Source of the DNA: a virus
IMG/VR virus record: IMGVR_UViG_3300028840_001395
Coordinates: 310,001-374,000 of that record
Length of the DNA stretch: 64,000 nucleotides
Reading direction: 5' to 3' (one strand)
Shown here one piece after another: positions 43,444 through 56,500 of this stretch (the stretch's first letter is position 1; the number at the start of each line of letters is the position of its first letter). The position numbers were made by a program, and so were the translations under genes. The notes under the pieces were generated by a model. It made no database searches. It saw only the letters and a program-made list of their open reading frames with translations, and had not been told where the DNA came from.

Positions 43444-44334
43444 TCAGCCTCCCAAAGGATCTCTGATTTCAGAGGGTTCGTCCTCAAAGGTGAAGTTCAG
43501 GAAGGCCACACGGGGAGCCGCCTTGTAGGCCTGGACTGTCCCGTCGCTCCGCATGTCATAGATCTGCTCGTACATGTCCTGCACGAGGTTCTGCACCTGA
43601 AGGTCACGACTGAAGCGGTCTTCGTTGAACTCCCCGACGCCCGTGAGGGCTCCCCCGAACGCAGACACCAGGACTTCATCCACCTCCTTGAGAAGCTGCT
43701 CTCGAAGGTCGCAGAGCTTGATGATGCGCCACTCGATATCCTGCACCCGCTCCTTGATGTCCTGCTTGGCCCAGCGCCGGATCGAGTGCATGTAACGGAC
43801 GATGGTGTTCGAGTCGAAGGCCCCCCGGCTCATCCGGCCACCCATCCGAGCCGGGTAGTAGCGGTCGGTGTTCAGATAGCCCCCCTCGTAGTCCCCGAAG
43901 CCCGAACTGGTGCCCGTCTTGGGCTGCGGGTCGTTGTATTCGACCGACCTGGGAGCCACGACGCCACCGTGGGGGTATCGCTGCATGGACTGGGTGGCAT
44001 TCCCTCTAGCGTCCGCCTCCAAGACCTCTGTGCTGTCCGGATACATGAACGGGGAGATGTCGAGAGGATTGCCCCCCTGGGCGACATAGGCCCGGCAGAG
44101 GCGCTCCAGGGAGGAACCCTTGGTGACCCCGAAACCCACCCGCTGCTCGGTCAGGGTGGTCTGCCCGTCCTCCGTCTTGGATGCGTAGTAGACCGTGATG
44201 AAGCCAATGCGGGAGATCTCGGCCTTGATTGCAGCGATACGGGCTGCCACAGTCCGGCGGTTCCGGAGGAGCCAACTGGAGTAGGCCCGGAAGTATCCGA
44301 CCGGCCAGACTGCGAGTTTCTGGAACGAAGCCAT
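43444..44334 (-). CDS. Virion structural protein, unknown
   Basis: The 296-residue product has a helical N-terminus (residues 1-45, Arg/Ala rich), a Gly/Tyr/Arg-rich loop region near 120-175, and a C-terminal helical domain (180-240) ending in beta segments. No family is recognised. Its location between the 984-residue protein and the gp25-like protein, nine bases from the former, suggests a baseplate component. Confidence 0.65.
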   Translation of the reverse strand: MASFQKLAVWPVGYFRAYSSWLLRNRRTVAARIAAIKAEISRIGFITVYYASKTEDGQTTLTEQRVGFGVTKGSSLERLCRAYVAQGGNPLDISPFMYPDSTEVLEADARGNATQSMQRYPHGGVVAPRSVEYNDPQPKTGTSSGFGDYEGGYLNTDRYYPARMGGRMSRGAFDSNTIVRYMHSIRRWAKQDIKERVQDIEWRIIKLCDLREQLLKEVDEVLVSAFGGALTGVGEFNEDRFSRDLQVQNLVQDMYEQIYDMRSDGTVQAYKAAPRVAFLNFTFEDEPSEIRDPLGG

Positions 44335-44342
44335 GTGTCCTC

Positions 44343-47297
44343 CTAGAGCACGTCCGGCGGCGGATCCGGCGGCGGTGGTGGCGGAGGCGGCAGTTCCTCG
44401 GCATTGATCGCATCGGAGGGGGTGCTCCCATCCGACAGGGTAGCTCCAGGCTGCGGAGACTCTCCGGGCTCCACTTCGAGAAGGGCCTTGATGATGTCGT
44501 AGGCGAAGGCCGGGCCACCGGGAATGACGATGGCGATACCGGCCCCGAAGGCAAGAGGGCTGTCGCTGGGCTTGTTGTCCGCTGACACGAGATCGGAGAG
44601 CACTCCCGCCGACCCGTCAGAGATGAGCATGAGCGCCGAGCACTGGGGGATCTGGAACATAAAGCCCAGGATGGTCTGGATGAGCGAGTTGATGCGCCGA
44701 ATGAGCTGCTGGATCTCGATGACGCGGGCCTCCACGAACTCGATGTACTTCAGGATGGTGTCCACGATGGACTGGATAGACGCCCGGATCTGCCGCATCC
44801 AGTTGACAATGGCCTCCAGGAAGTCCTCCATCCCCGGCACCGTGTCGAAGAATCGGATGACCTCCCACGCTCCGTCCTCGGGACTCCGGCTCAAAGCCGC
44901 AGCCGCGACGTTCAAAGCCGTGGCTGCCTGGCGGAACAGGAGGCCGTCCTGATACTGGTAGAGCAGGTTGCGGCAGAAGTACATGGCCGCCTGGTCAGAC
45001 GGCGTGTATTGACTGTAGTAGGTATATTGGGACTCGATAGCCCAGCGGTTGATCACGAACACAGGCGAGTCATCCGCCGACCCCTCAAGGAACTCGTTGT
45101 CCCGGTAGTAGAGCATCGCCTCATACTCTGACTCGGGAACAAGGATGCTGCCGTCCTCCTGGATGAACTTCTCGTAGAAGATGCGAAGGCCAGGAGCAGC
45201 CAGGGTCATCAACTCCTGGGCCTGTTCGGGGTCTGCCGTGGACAACAGGTAGAACGAGTCGTCCGGCGGAGTCCGAGGAGCCTCCATGAAGTGCGGCTTG
45301 CGGTCTCGGATCACCGCGTCTCCCAAGTAGAAGAGATCGGTCACCGTTCCTTCTGGCAAGCCCGCACAGAATGGGTTGAGGGCCAGCCCGAAGTCGGGGT
45401 TCGCGCCCTTCCTCTCACCCGACTCGACGGCTTCCCAGAGGGTCATCTGGGCGACCTCCTCGGGGAGTGCCCTCTCCATTCCGGGATGCACTTCCTTGAA
45501 GATATCGCCCCAGGTGATCGTCCGGAGAAGTTCGGTCTGCTCGACAATGGCCTTCTCGACGCCGGGCATCGGCCCCGAAGTCGAGAAGAAGTCATTGATC
45601 GTCCGCTCGATGCGCCTCCGCAGGTCGCTCCTGAAGGAGAGAGGAACGCCGTCCTTCTGCTGTCGCTCCTTGGCGTAGTCGTCGTAGAGGAATCCCAGGA
45701 GGTGCTTCAGGGTCTCCAGGCCACCGGGTTGCAGGGCCACACCTTCGAGAACGAGCTTGTCATCGATGATGAGACCAAGTTCCTCCGGGGTGAGCGTGTC
45801 CTCGATCTCCGCCACCGTGGTCAGGTCTGGCCGGGTGAGGGCCAGAATCAGGAGTGCCGACCGCAGCGATTGCATGTAGGCCAGCGTGTTGGCGTTCGGG
45901 AAGGTGATTTCCCGTGGAATCGAGAACTCGCCCACGTCCGACACACCGACTGTTGCATCGGTGAGTCCGACCGAGAGCGGGATGCTGGTGGCGTCCTTCT
46001 TCCCGGCAGCGGTGGGGAAGTCGAACTTGTACTCCTTCTCCCCGCTGGAGATGGCGTTGGTGCAGGTGGCGACCCGGACATAGACCGTGGTGGCATGGCC
46101 GTCCGCGTTCACGACCATCTTGTTGTCCTCGATGGTGATGTCCGCTTCGAGGGGCATGTTCTCCAGATTGAGGACGATGGAGTACTCCTCGGTGACCCAC
46201 TGGGAGCCTGCTACCGTCATGGGCACGAAGTGGGTCGCCTGGAAGACCGGCTTCCCTCCCTGGGTGAGTTCTTCCAGAGGGATGACCGCATCCTTGGCCG
46301 GGTTCTGGAGCCCGTAGACACGGGTAACACCGTTCTTGATATTGCCGTCACTGTCGATGGAGTCGTTGTACGCCATGCTGGGGGCGGTCTTGAGCATCTC
46401 CGCCCCACCGAACAGAATCAAGGGCTTCCCGTCGAAGGCCCTCCGCACCACGTCATACTGATGCGGCTGAACCTTCTTCTCGGGGTCCGCCACGCTCGGT
46501 TGCAACTCGGTGTTCGCCACCGTCCGGTCATAGACGATGGGGATACCGTCCGGGAACGTCGAGAGAGTGACCAGGAAACCGCCCGGCATGTAGAGGTCAG
46601 TGAAGGGCAGGAACGGATCCTTCCTGCCTGGCGGGGTGATCTTCCACTTGATCTCGACCAGATTGGGCGGAGTCCTCTCGGTCCCGGCATCCCCGTCACC
46701 GTCGAGGTAGGGGGCCAGGAAGTAGGAGGCCAGCGTCTTGGGGTAGAAGATGCTCGTGGCGCTCATGTCGTAGCGGATGTCCGTGATGAAGGGGACAGGG
46801 AGCCCGCTGGTGGGCCGGAAGGTCATCTGGAAGTAGGCCATCAGCTTGAGGATGAAGTCGATCAGCCGCTCGATCTCCGATACGTCCACCGACAGGTAGA
46901 AGAAGAAGCTGAGCACCTTGGTTCGGGCCGACACGTCAGGCCGGGTCGGATCCGTCCGGTCGGTGAGCCGGGCGATCATGCGGCGCTCGTACTCGGAGAA
47001 GCCACCCCGGAGCAGGTCGAAGGGGTAGCCGGGGTTCATGATGAGCCCCCAGTCCCCGGTGACGTAGAAGCCCAGCTTCCGCAGATCTTCGAGCAACGCC
47101 TCCAACTCATCAATCACGGCCTGGACAATGGCCAGGATAGGATTGAGGTAGCCCGTCAAGAAGGACTTGGCCAGATCCATCGCCGCCAGCACCAGATCCA
47201 AGACGGAGACGAGGAACTCCGCGATGTCGTTGATTCCCTCCCGGAGATCCTTGAGGAAATCCGGAATCTGGAAGGATACTGTTCCCCACTCTGACAT
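44343..47297 (-). CDS. Large structural protein with amphipathic helices and poly-Pro tail (984 aa)
   Basis: Residues 10-75 form long hydrophobic/amphipathic helices (L-V-S-V-L-D-L-V-L-A-A-M, then I-L-A-I-V-Q-A-V-I). Residues 130-170 are again hydrophobic and helical, the middle is mixed, and residues about 820-890 form another helical bundle (I-Q-S-I-V-D-T-I-L-K-Y-I-E-F-V). The C-terminus ends in eight prolines, then D-P-P-P-D-V-L. The helices could insert into membrane or pack as a hub bundle. No family is recognised. It overlaps the small upstream gene by one base. Confidence 0.65.
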   Translation of the reverse strand: MSEWGTVSFQIPDFLKDLREGINDIAEFLVSVLDLVLAAMDLAKSFLTGYLNPILAIVQAVIDELEALLEDLRKLGFYVTGDWGLIMNPGYPFDLLRGGFSEYERRMIARLTDRTDPTRPDVSARTKVLSFFFYLSVDVSEIERLIDFILKLMAYFQMTFRPTSGLPVPFITDIRYDMSATSIFYPKTLASYFLAPYLDGDGDAGTERTPPNLVEIKWKITPPGRKDPFLPFTDLYMPGGFLVTLSTFPDGIPIVYDRTVANTELQPSVADPEKKVQPHQYDVVRRAFDGKPLILFGGAEMLKTAPSMAYNDSIDSDGNIKNGVTRVYGLQNPAKDAVIPLEELTQGGKPVFQATHFVPMTVAGSQWVTEEYSIVLNLENMPLEADITIEDNKMVVNADGHATTVYVRVATCTNAISSGEKEYKFDFPTAAGKKDATSIPLSVGLTDATVGVSDVGEFSIPREITFPNANTLAYMQSLRSALLILALTRPDLTTVAEIEDTLTPEELGLIIDDKLVLEGVALQPGGLETLKHLLGFLYDDYAKERQQKDGVPLSFRSDLRRRIERTINDFFSTSGPMPGVEKAIVEQTELLRTITWGDIFKEVHPGMERALPEEVAQMTLWEAVESGERKGANPDFGLALNPFCAGLPEGTVTDLFYLGDAVIRDRKPHFMEAPRTPPDDSFYLLSTADPEQAQELMTLAAPGLRIFYEKFIQEDGSILVPESEYEAMLYYRDNEFLEGSADDSPVFVINRWAIESQYTYYSQYTPSDQAAMYFCRNLLYQYQDGLLFRQAATALNVAAAALSRSPEDGAWEVIRFFDTVPGMEDFLEAIVNWMRQIRASIQSIVDTILKYIEFVEARVIEIQQLIRRINSLIQTILGFMFQIPQCSALMLISDGSAGVLSDLVSADNKPSDSPLAFGAGIAIVIPGGPAFAYDIIKALLEVEPGESPQPGATLSDGSTPSDAINAEELPPPPPPPPDPPPDVL

Positions 47298-47530
47298 CAG
47301 CGCCCTCCGCCGAACTGCAGCCGATTCAACTGCTCACGGAGCTGAAGGATCGTCTTTCGGTCATCCTCCACCGCACCTTCCAAGAGGGTCTTCAGCTTCT
47401 CCAACGCCACTTTCTGACGGTCAACCATCGGCAGCCGGACGGTACGCTCGGGGGAATCGCCCCACTGGCCTGGGTCGAGGCCTAGCTTCTTCAGAAGCTC
47501 CTGGATCTCCTTCAGGTCAGACTCATTCAT
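47297..47530 (-). CDS. Small coiled-coil protein (77 aa)
   Basis: The ATG at 47530 overlaps the giant gene's stop by four bases, and its own stop overlaps the next start by one base. The product is charged and helical (I-Q-E-L-L-K-K-L-G-L at the start, K-V-A-L-E-K-L-K-T-L-L-E later, and R-E-Q-L-N-R-L), compatible with a two-helix coiled coil. Such small genes between large tail genes often encode assembly chaperones or small wedge parts. No family is recognised. Confidence 0.7.
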   Translation of the reverse strand: MNESDLKEIQELLKKLGLDPGQWGDSPERTVRLPMVDRQKVALEKLKTLLEGAVEDDRKTILQLREQLNRLQFGGGR

Positions 47531-50500
47531 TCGCCAATTCCCTCAATCGAGTCTTCAAGGAGGAGCAGACGCTTCTGCTCCTCCAGGCGCTCGGGAAGTT
47601 CCTCATCAAACCGCACGATGGACGCCAGAGTGCCCAGCTTCACATGGGTACGGTAGGCCAGCCACACGAAGCGGATGGGCCGGAAGCGGTCTCGGGTGTC
47701 GAGCACCTCGTCCACCCGCTCGGGCAGCACGGGGCGCACCACCCCTCCTGTAGAGAAATCGGTATAGGCCGTGTAGGCAGTATCACCGGGGCTGATCCTG
47801 ACCATCTTCAGCGTCGGGTCAGCGGGGTCGGGCTTCAGGAAGTCAAGCCGCCAGTCCTGAATCCAGAATCGACGGTCGAGCAAGGACAGGCAGCTCTCGT
47901 TGTTGATGTAGGGCACCACGTCCAGGCGTCCCAGGATGGACGTGATGTAGTCGTTGGACAGCAGACCCAGACCGGCCTGTGGGTTGGTCGTGTTGCCCAG
48001 GTCGCTGATGTGCTCATCCCGCTGGAAGATGAAGTAGCTGCCGCTCTTGTAGCCCGAGATCACCGCCCGGATCATCTCAATCCACGAGAGCATCCTCTCC
48101 CTGGTCGAGAGCACCAGGTCGATAGTCTCGTCTGTGAACAGCCCGGAAGCCCGGATGACCCGGTAGCCGAAGGGCCGGATGGAGTAGTACTGAAGGTGGT
48201 TTGTCGGGTAGTTCGAGAACGTCCCGTTCGCCGCCCGCTCGTAGGTCGGGCGTAGATCCATCTGGCCCTCGTCCGCGTCCTGTCCGAAGTAGTCCCGAAG
48301 CTGCGAATCATGGATGGTCGGATACACGGCGTACTCGTAGGCATCTGTCGGGGGTGTCCCGAAGATCACGTCATTGTCCACGTCACCCGTGAATGTCGTC
48401 ACCGGGTCCACTTCCAGGTAGGGCGGGTTGCTCGCATCCGCCAGACTGGTGACCCGATAGAAGCCCCGGTTGTCATCCAGGTCGTCAGGAGTCCCCGCCG
48501 TGTAGATGTTATTGGGGGGCGGGGGGCCAGGACGACTGGCCACACCGTCATCTCCGATAGGCCGGGCTCCCTGCTCCTGAGTCGAGGGCAGGCCACTCTT
48601 CCTCGGAATCTTGCCCACCGGGTCAACGATCACGATGTCACCCGGCTGGATACCCAAAGCACTGAACGGCTGGTCAGGAGTCGGGGCATGGAGGTCGTCC
48701 ATGAGTCGGTTGGCGACATCTCCCCAGTCCGGTGTCGGGGCACCCTCCATGTCCGGAACATGACCACCGAGTTCGCCTGCCACGTCGCCCCAGGTGGGGA
48801 ACGTGCGATGCACCACTCGGTCGGTGATGAGTTCGAGAAGCTGCTCGTTCGACTGCTCATGTGGGACAGGAGGCCGCCGGAGGTAGATCTCGAACCGCAT
48901 CCCGCCATCCGGGTTGCCACTCTCGGTCATCTCCGCGACCGTGTACTTGGTCAGGCCCGGCGCAGCCAGGAGAATCTCCCGGTCGCTCAAGATGCTTTCG
49001 ATCTGGGCCTCGTCCACCAGGTCACCGAACTCATCGAGCAATCGAAGCTGGTCGCCTGCGTTGACGTTCACATCCTCGTCGTTGAACGGACCGAGGTTCG
49101 TGCCCGTGTAGGTGTAGCCGTCGTTCCAGGGGTCAGCCTGATGCGGGGTGTGGGAGTCGTCCCAGTTCATCACGAAGTCGTTGGCTGTCAGGATTCCGCC
49201 CTGCTTGGCCGTGACCAAGTAGTTCTTGATGCGTCCTCGCCGGATCTCATAGGCATAGCGGAGAGGCTTGAGGTTCGAGTCGGCCTCCTCCTGAATCTCG
49301 TGCCACCTGCGGATACGTCGAACCTCGTAGTTGACCTGCTCGGGCTGATTGAGGAATCCAGGCGTGATGTTGTAGCTCCAGGCGTCCCGCATCCCCACCT
49401 GACGGTCTTCATCAACAAGGGGCTGGGGGTCGGGCAAGCTGTGGGACGTGTCCACCACCTTGGCATCGCTGTTCGCCAGGTCGAGGGTGGGCCGGGGCAC
49501 CGAGGGCTCCAGGAAGATGCCCGCCTGGGCGTAGTGGCCGGGTGCAAAAGGAGGCCCGATGGAGAGTGGAACGCTATCCCGGATCTCCAGGGAGGTGCCC
49601 GGCAAAATGCACTTGAGCTGTGTTCCGTTGAAGCCGTTGAGGTTCCGCCAGCTCGGAGAGGGTGCCGCAGCACCCACGGTCGGAATGGAGTCCAATCGAA
49701 TGGTGTGAACCACGTAGTCATAGACTGGCGCAAGCTCATCGTTCTCGAAGATCCAGGGTGTCGGCGGGTTGTCTGTCTCAATCCCCAGATGAGGCGGCGT
49801 AGGGGCGACCGGGTAGGGGGCGACGTTGAGTTCGATCTCGCTCGGCCCAGCCGAGGCATCCCAGAAAATACCCGTGCCCGCGTTCAAGGCAGGCTGGAAC
49901 GTCACATACTTGAACCCTGCGACGCTTCCCACTCCAGAGGGGTCGTGCCAGCCCACCGTGTTGTTGTCTGGCAGCCCGTAGGACTCGCCGGACACGTTCA
50001 CAGGCAGGAACATCATCCCCGACACCTGGTAGGGCTTGTCTGTGATGAGGGCCTTAAACTCATCGGGCGTCATGCCGGTAACGGTGCCATCCGAATATCG
50101 GACGGCGGTTAGTCCCTCGATGACAAGCCGTTCGCCATCGAGAGAAAGACCCGTGTAATTAGCCATGATCACAGCCCGGCGGCGGGTCTCCAGGTCGCTG
50201 CTGTTGAGGTCATTCACGCTACGGATGATGTACACCCGCTCGCCCGCTATCGCCGGGAGGAAACCCGTGGTCGTGCCTCCTACCGGAGTGCCGCCCCTTG
50301 CGGGAGCCGGGTCAGAAAGGGTCAGGTTCCGGGTGGCCGTATCGAAGTCCACCACGGTCGGGAAGTGAATAGGACACCACCCCGACTCCGAGCCCGCCAA
50401 CGTCACGGGTGCGTCACCACCCGAGTCCTGGGAGATCCGATAGTCCGAGTGGAGCCCGAAGTTATCGGACTCCACGACATGCCGGACAACGTAGGTGCCC

Positions 50501-53500
50501 GCCTTGGTCGAGGCCAGATGATTACCACCTGGGTTCGACTCAACCACCAGAATGTCCCCCGACTCGATGTTCTCCAAGAGCCCGTTGGTGGGAGCAACCG
50601 AGATGATCACCCGGTTGTCCACCAGGAGGGGGTCATACGGACCCGCAATGATGTCCGGGTTGTACTGACTCGCCATTCCACCAGCACCTCGGCAGATACG
50701 CCCGCCAGAGAAGCGTTCGTCGGAAGGAATGGCCGAGAAGGTCACGTCGTCGGACGTGGTGATCTCGGTGTTGTTCCAGCCCTCGAAGGCCATCGCCTTG
50801 ATTGTCCCCTGCTCGTAGTCCAGCAAGAGATCGGTCTTCCTCTGCCAGTCGCCGGGGGTGCTCCCTACCGTTCGGGTCTTGAACGTGAACGGGTTGGGGA
50901 TGACCCCAGTGAAACCATTGGCTGTGGCGTTGACCCAGCTCTGAATCGCTCCGACCGAAGGGTGGTTCATCGTCACCAGGGTCACGACGAGCCCAGCTTC
51001 AAGCTGCAACTGGGTGTAGGGTGGAGGTGGAGGGCCTCCCGAGTAGGGATAGACCGTCCCACGCTCCTGAGCCATCCGCAGGTCAAACACCTCATGGAAA
51101 GTGAGCCGGTCGTTGTCCACCCAGGCCGTGTCCGACTCCCCGGTGGCCGCATTGAAGGTGTCGATGTCGAAGGTGAACTCGAAGCCGTAGTTCATCGTGT
51201 AGGTCGGGCCTGCCGTCACCGTATGCGGAAGGAACCACTCGGCTGTCGTGCCCGGACCAGGCCCCCAAGGAATCATCCCGATCTGCGGGATGATGATCTC
51301 CTTGTTGTCGAGTACAGCCTCCGCAGGTGGCCCGTTCACCGGAACCGGCCACTTCGTCCCGAAGGCCACATCGAATCCAGGGATGAGCGCGAACGGCCCG
51401 TAGATATTCCCCTGATAGTCCGTCAGGGTGATGGAGCCACCCTGAATCTGGATGGTCAAGGCCACCACCCCACCCGAAACGCTGGGCAGCGGGTTGCCTC
51501 CCAGCGGCCCATTCAAGATGGCGGGGTCGAGCCTGGAGATGAGCTTGATGGTGATGATGTTGTTGGACTTCGGCCCTATCAAGCTCCAGATCCGGTTCAG
51601 ATTCCCTGTGGGAGTGCCTCCAGGGCTGGGGCCATACACAGGAACCGGAGTGAACCCGTCATTGAGGGCGAACTGGCCCAGCGAACTGAAGTCGAGACGG
51701 GTGATGTTGTTGGCCTGATCCTCGATGATCTGCACACCGGGGCTGGCAGGCGGTCCGGAGTCGGCAGGAGCCCCGTCCGCATAGGACATGGCATTCGTGA
51801 ATATGTAGCTGACCGGCGAAGGGGTCACCGGGACGCCACCAGGTGGCGGCGGTGTCGTCTGAGTGATGAAACGAGGCGGCTCGAACTTCGACCCCGCCGG
51901 AGGCGGAGTCAGAGTGTCAATCTCCCCGATAGACTGGATGCCCATCGGGCCTACCGTCGTTGCAGGGCCACCCGAGACCTCGAACTTGCTTGCACTCGCC
52001 TCGGCGGCCTGGATGAGAAGCAAGTCGTAACGCTTGATGTCCCCGATACCAGGCTCAGTGATACCGTGGAGCCTGGGCTCCGCGTCCTCGTCCGTGAGGA
52101 GAGAAGCCGGAGTTGCAAAGCCCGGCGGCTGGGCTGGCCCTAGAACCGCACCGTCCGTCCCCAAGATCTCATCGGGATAGATGTATCCGCCCAAATCGTC
52201 CACCTCGGTCATCACGGGCGAGATACCGATCATCGCCTCATCGAAGCGATCAAGCTCGGTGTTGGCAGCCTTGATGTAGGGGATCTGGTAGTCCCCGGAA
52301 TCATCCACAACCTCGCCCCGCAACGCCGGGAACTGGAATGGGTTCAGGCCGTCGTAGTAGAACCGGACATCCGCTTCCAGGTAAGAAAGCGGGTCCGGCG
52401 GATGCTGCCCGAAGATCTCCTTGATGCCGAAAAGCGAAGGGTCGTAGAAGGACGGCCAGGTCTTGTCCACCACCCGACCGCTGCCCGTGACCCTCACATC
52501 GTAGCCCGTCCGGTAGTCATCGAGGCCCTGAGCCAGTTCGATGATGTCGTCCTGAGTCGCAGCGTTGCTCGTCCCTCCCGCGATAGGCGCATCGAGGCTC
52601 TTGAGCGGAGGCCCTGCGAAGATGGTGTCGTGAGTCTCCACCGGGAAGTCCGCGAACGGGATGCCGACATCCGTTCCCGTTCCTACGAGGATGTCGTTCG
52701 GGTTCGTGATGGGTGCCTTGGGCGGCACGACCCCAAGCCCCTGGGGGGACTGGAAGCGAATGACACAGCCATAGCTGATGTCATAGACCTGCAACCCCAG
52801 AAACGTCCATGTCGGGTCGAAGGGGTTTGCGAGAATCTTGCGGTTCCAGAACGCATCGTAGGTCGTCCCGTCCGGCTTCCCCAGAGAGACCTCATCCCCC
52901 CTCTCAAAGCCAGGTACGACCAACTCGGGATCACCAGCCACAGCGTCCGGGAGCCATGCCTCCGAGTTGGAGAGCCCGAAGCCCTGCGAGATGAGCTGTG
53001 AGTCGTCCGGGAACCCTGTCCCCGGATCGATAGGGATGTCCCTCAAGAGAGCCGGAACCGCGATGAGGCATGGCTCGGTGATGGACGGGTCTGCTCCGCC
53101 GGGCTCCGTTCCTCCCTGGAAGGAGAAGTCAGGGATGCCGTTCGGGAAGTATCCCCAGATGCGAGCCCGTGCCCGGCGACGCGACAGCTTGACGTTCGAC
53201 ACCCGCCGGTCGATGTCCCCCAGCGCCGGGTTCCAGAGCTGTCCAATGGTCTTGCCCGTCGTGCGCTTCTTGTCCCCGAAGAAGATGGCCCCATAGGTGT
53301 AGCGGCCAGCACTCCAGGCATCCGGATCCTCTGTCTCCTGGTTGCCCCCGACGCCGGGGTACGACATGAAGAAGGCCCGAGTCTCGGTCGGGAAGATGCG
53401 GGAGAACCGGCTCCGCTGATAGAGGGTGCGGAAGCGGCCCTTGACCTTGTAGTAGAAGAACGGGTAGCGCAGCTTGAAGAACAGCTTGGGCCTCGCCAGG

Positions 53501-56500
53501 CTGGTCATCACCATGTCGTCCACGTCGTTCTTGATGAGCGGACGCTGCTGTTCCAGAAGGCGTCCCACACGATCAGGGTTGGGGAAGGAGCCCTCCACCA
53601 CCCCGCCGTCGAGGTCTTGCGAGCCCGGCCTGACAATCCAGTCCGTGGTCAGGTAGAACAGCTCGGCTCCAGGGTCGGCCTGATTGAACACCTCTGACCA
53701 GATGTTCCGCCGCGTCAGGTCACCCGAGATGTCGTCCTCGTAGCCCGGAGTCGGGTAGTCCTTCCCCCGACCGACCCAGAATCGGAACTTGCCATCCCGG
53801 TCACCGATGAAGCCACCGGAGATGGTCTCGTTGATCTGCTCGAAGGACACGATGGATGAGTTGTAGAAGTCGAGGAACGCCCGTGCCGCCCGATCCTGAT
53901 CCTCCAGGGCACTGCGCTCCGACTTGAGCCCGATGCGACCCTGCTCCCAGTTCTCCTGGCCAGGGCCAGAGGTCAGGATGGCCCCGCCAGCGGGCTCCTG
54001 GCTCCGGATGTCCTCGATAGCATCCTGGGCCGCTTCGACCAGGAACTCCGGCATCGAGACCGCCCGGTAGTAGAAGCTGTCCGGGTTGCGGAAGGTGAAC
54101 GTCCCTGTGAGCTGAGCGTTGAGGAAGCCGTTGTCGTCGCTCGGGGCGATGTTGTAGAGGTAGCTCGCCGCATAGCGCGGGAAAGACACCGTGCCGCCGT
54201 CCCAGAAGGGCTGAAGCACCCGGAGCCGGGTGAAGGTGAAAACGAGCTTCTGGGTGGGCTCCAGGGGCTCCTGGAGGGGTTCCAGGAGCGTGATGGCACC
54301 CGTGTCCGGGTCGAGGGTGTATTCGACCCCCTCGATGAGCGTCCGGCCCGGCAGTTCGTTGCCTGCGGTGTCCGTCTCCCCGTAGAGGATCAACTCGTAG
54401 GGTTCATCGATGACCAGCGGCCCAACACCATTGAACTCGAAGCTCTGTGGAGCGTAGATGGGCCGGTAGGTCAACTTGATGGTCGTGGCTTCCTCGACCG
54501 AGTAGCCCGTCTTGAACTGGTTGGTGACGGTGATCTTGGTTCGGGTGCCGTCATCGGTCAACTCGGCCTGGCCGATGGTGTGAGGCTCCCCGCCCACCTC
54601 GATGATGTGCCCCGGCTGGGCGAACGCCAGGAGGTTGCCGAGGAAGATGACCTCCATCTGTCCCCGGTTGATAGGCTCGAATGGGAAGTCCGTGAGGTCG
54701 ATGGCCGACATGAGCCCCGCAGCGGCACTGGTCGGGATAGGGCTCGACCCATCCGGGTCGATGACAGACGTGATCGGCAGGTTGGACACCGCGCTGATCG
54801 AGTCGTTGCCCGGTGACCGACTACCGACTTCCGTGACAGTCGAGGGGAAGATATTGACCGCCGTGACATCCCCGGTGCCTTCGTCATTCTGGGGGTAGTA
54901 CTTGGTGCTCTCGATGTAGAATGTCTCGTTGTCCACCCGGAGAATCTGCCCCGGCTGGAACTCATCGGCTCGGTCTCCTCGAAGGCCGAAGCGGGACTGG
55001 CCCGCCTCGATGAAGAACGGGGGCCGATAGAGAGGCTTGGTGCTCGCGTCATAGGCCCGCTCGCCCCCGATGGCTTCAAGGACAGCGTAGGACACCTGGA
55101 CGGTCACATGGTCAGGGATTTCCCTGGTGAATGAGAGCCTTCCCTGACCGTTGAGGTAATCCGGGTAGTCGAGGATGTAGTCCAGGGCGTTGTAGTTCTG
55201 CATCACCGCGCCGATGTACACGAGGGGCTCGATGCGCTGATCGATGGTGCGCCGAGGATCGACGTTGAAGTAGAACACGCTGGGGGACACAGCATCTTCG
55301 TCCCGAACCGCCTCCTCGTCCTGGATGTACACCGGAAGGAACTCGGTGATCTGGTCGCCAACCTTGCGACCTTCCAGGTCAGCCGCCCAGTAGGACACCT
55401 CCACGGTCGAGTTCTCGGACACGGGCTGGTTGAAGGCGAACGACCCCAGAAGCGGGTTGATAGCCACGTCCTCCCGCTCCTCGGTGATCATGCGCTCCAC
55501 GAAGTAGGCCGTCGTGGAACCCCCGAAGGTACTGATCTCGGTCGCGGAGAAGTTGAGCCGACCGTTCGTGGGGTCATACTCAACCGTCAGAGCGGCCAGA
55601 TCCGCCGGAGGCTGGAACGCCTGGGCATAGTGAACCACCGAGGACTCGTAGTTGACCAGGAGGTTCGAGCCGAACTTGAGCCGACCGATGGGGTTCACCA
55701 CACCATCGATGGTCGCCTCCTGGGTCAGATACTCAATGCCGTCACCACCACCCGGATTCGAGCTGAAAGTCGTCACACCCTTGAGGAGCACACCATCATT
55801 CTCGAATACCGTGGTGCCGATCTTGATGGAGAAGGAGCCCGTCGTGAACCGCTGCGAGTCCGTCTCCGGCACATCCAGGGCGTTGTTCGCCAGGGTGCCA
55901 AGCTCCGTCTGAGTCAGAGCGATCATCGAAGCCGTGTTCGCCGCCGTGGCTGCCACAAGCCCGAAGCGGATACCGATGGGCCGGTTGCTCGCCAGGGCCT
56001 TCTCCATGTAGGCGAACAGCCGAGAGTTCTCCTGAGCAGTAGAACTCTCGGGCACCGTACCCACGGGCGACAACAGAAAGACCTCGAAGGGCTCTGATTG
56101 CAGGTGGTTGAACGTCTTGTAGGACATATCAGCCACGATGGACGGGTCGTACACGTCCTCGGTGACGCCCTCATACAGTTCCCAGGTGACCAATCGCTCG
56201 GGTGTCCCGGTCGGTGTGGGAGAGATCCTGATATTCTGGGCGTCCACCACCTCCTGCACGACGTAGGAGCCTGCCACGGGCTCTCCGCCGGACAGCACCT
56301 TGAGCCGGTAACCGGGCTCGGCCTGGGTGAAGTCGGTGTCGGTGGAGTCGTCGGAGAAGGTGTCACTCCCCTCCGTGATGACACCTCGGGCACCCGAAGA
56401 GACCACCGACCCCAGCTTCTCGACCAGAACCGCGATGCCCGGAATCCCGTTCTCGGGAAGCAGGTAGTCGGTGTCCTGTGTCTGGAACTCGGCAGAACCA

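Noticed and set aside
34051-47530. Extracellular contractile injection system rather than a phage tail
   Set aside because: The presence of a helicase, small accessory genes, a homing-nuclease-like gene and a holin-like gene fits a phage genome; no AAA+ ATPase or toxin payload typical of injection systems is seen.
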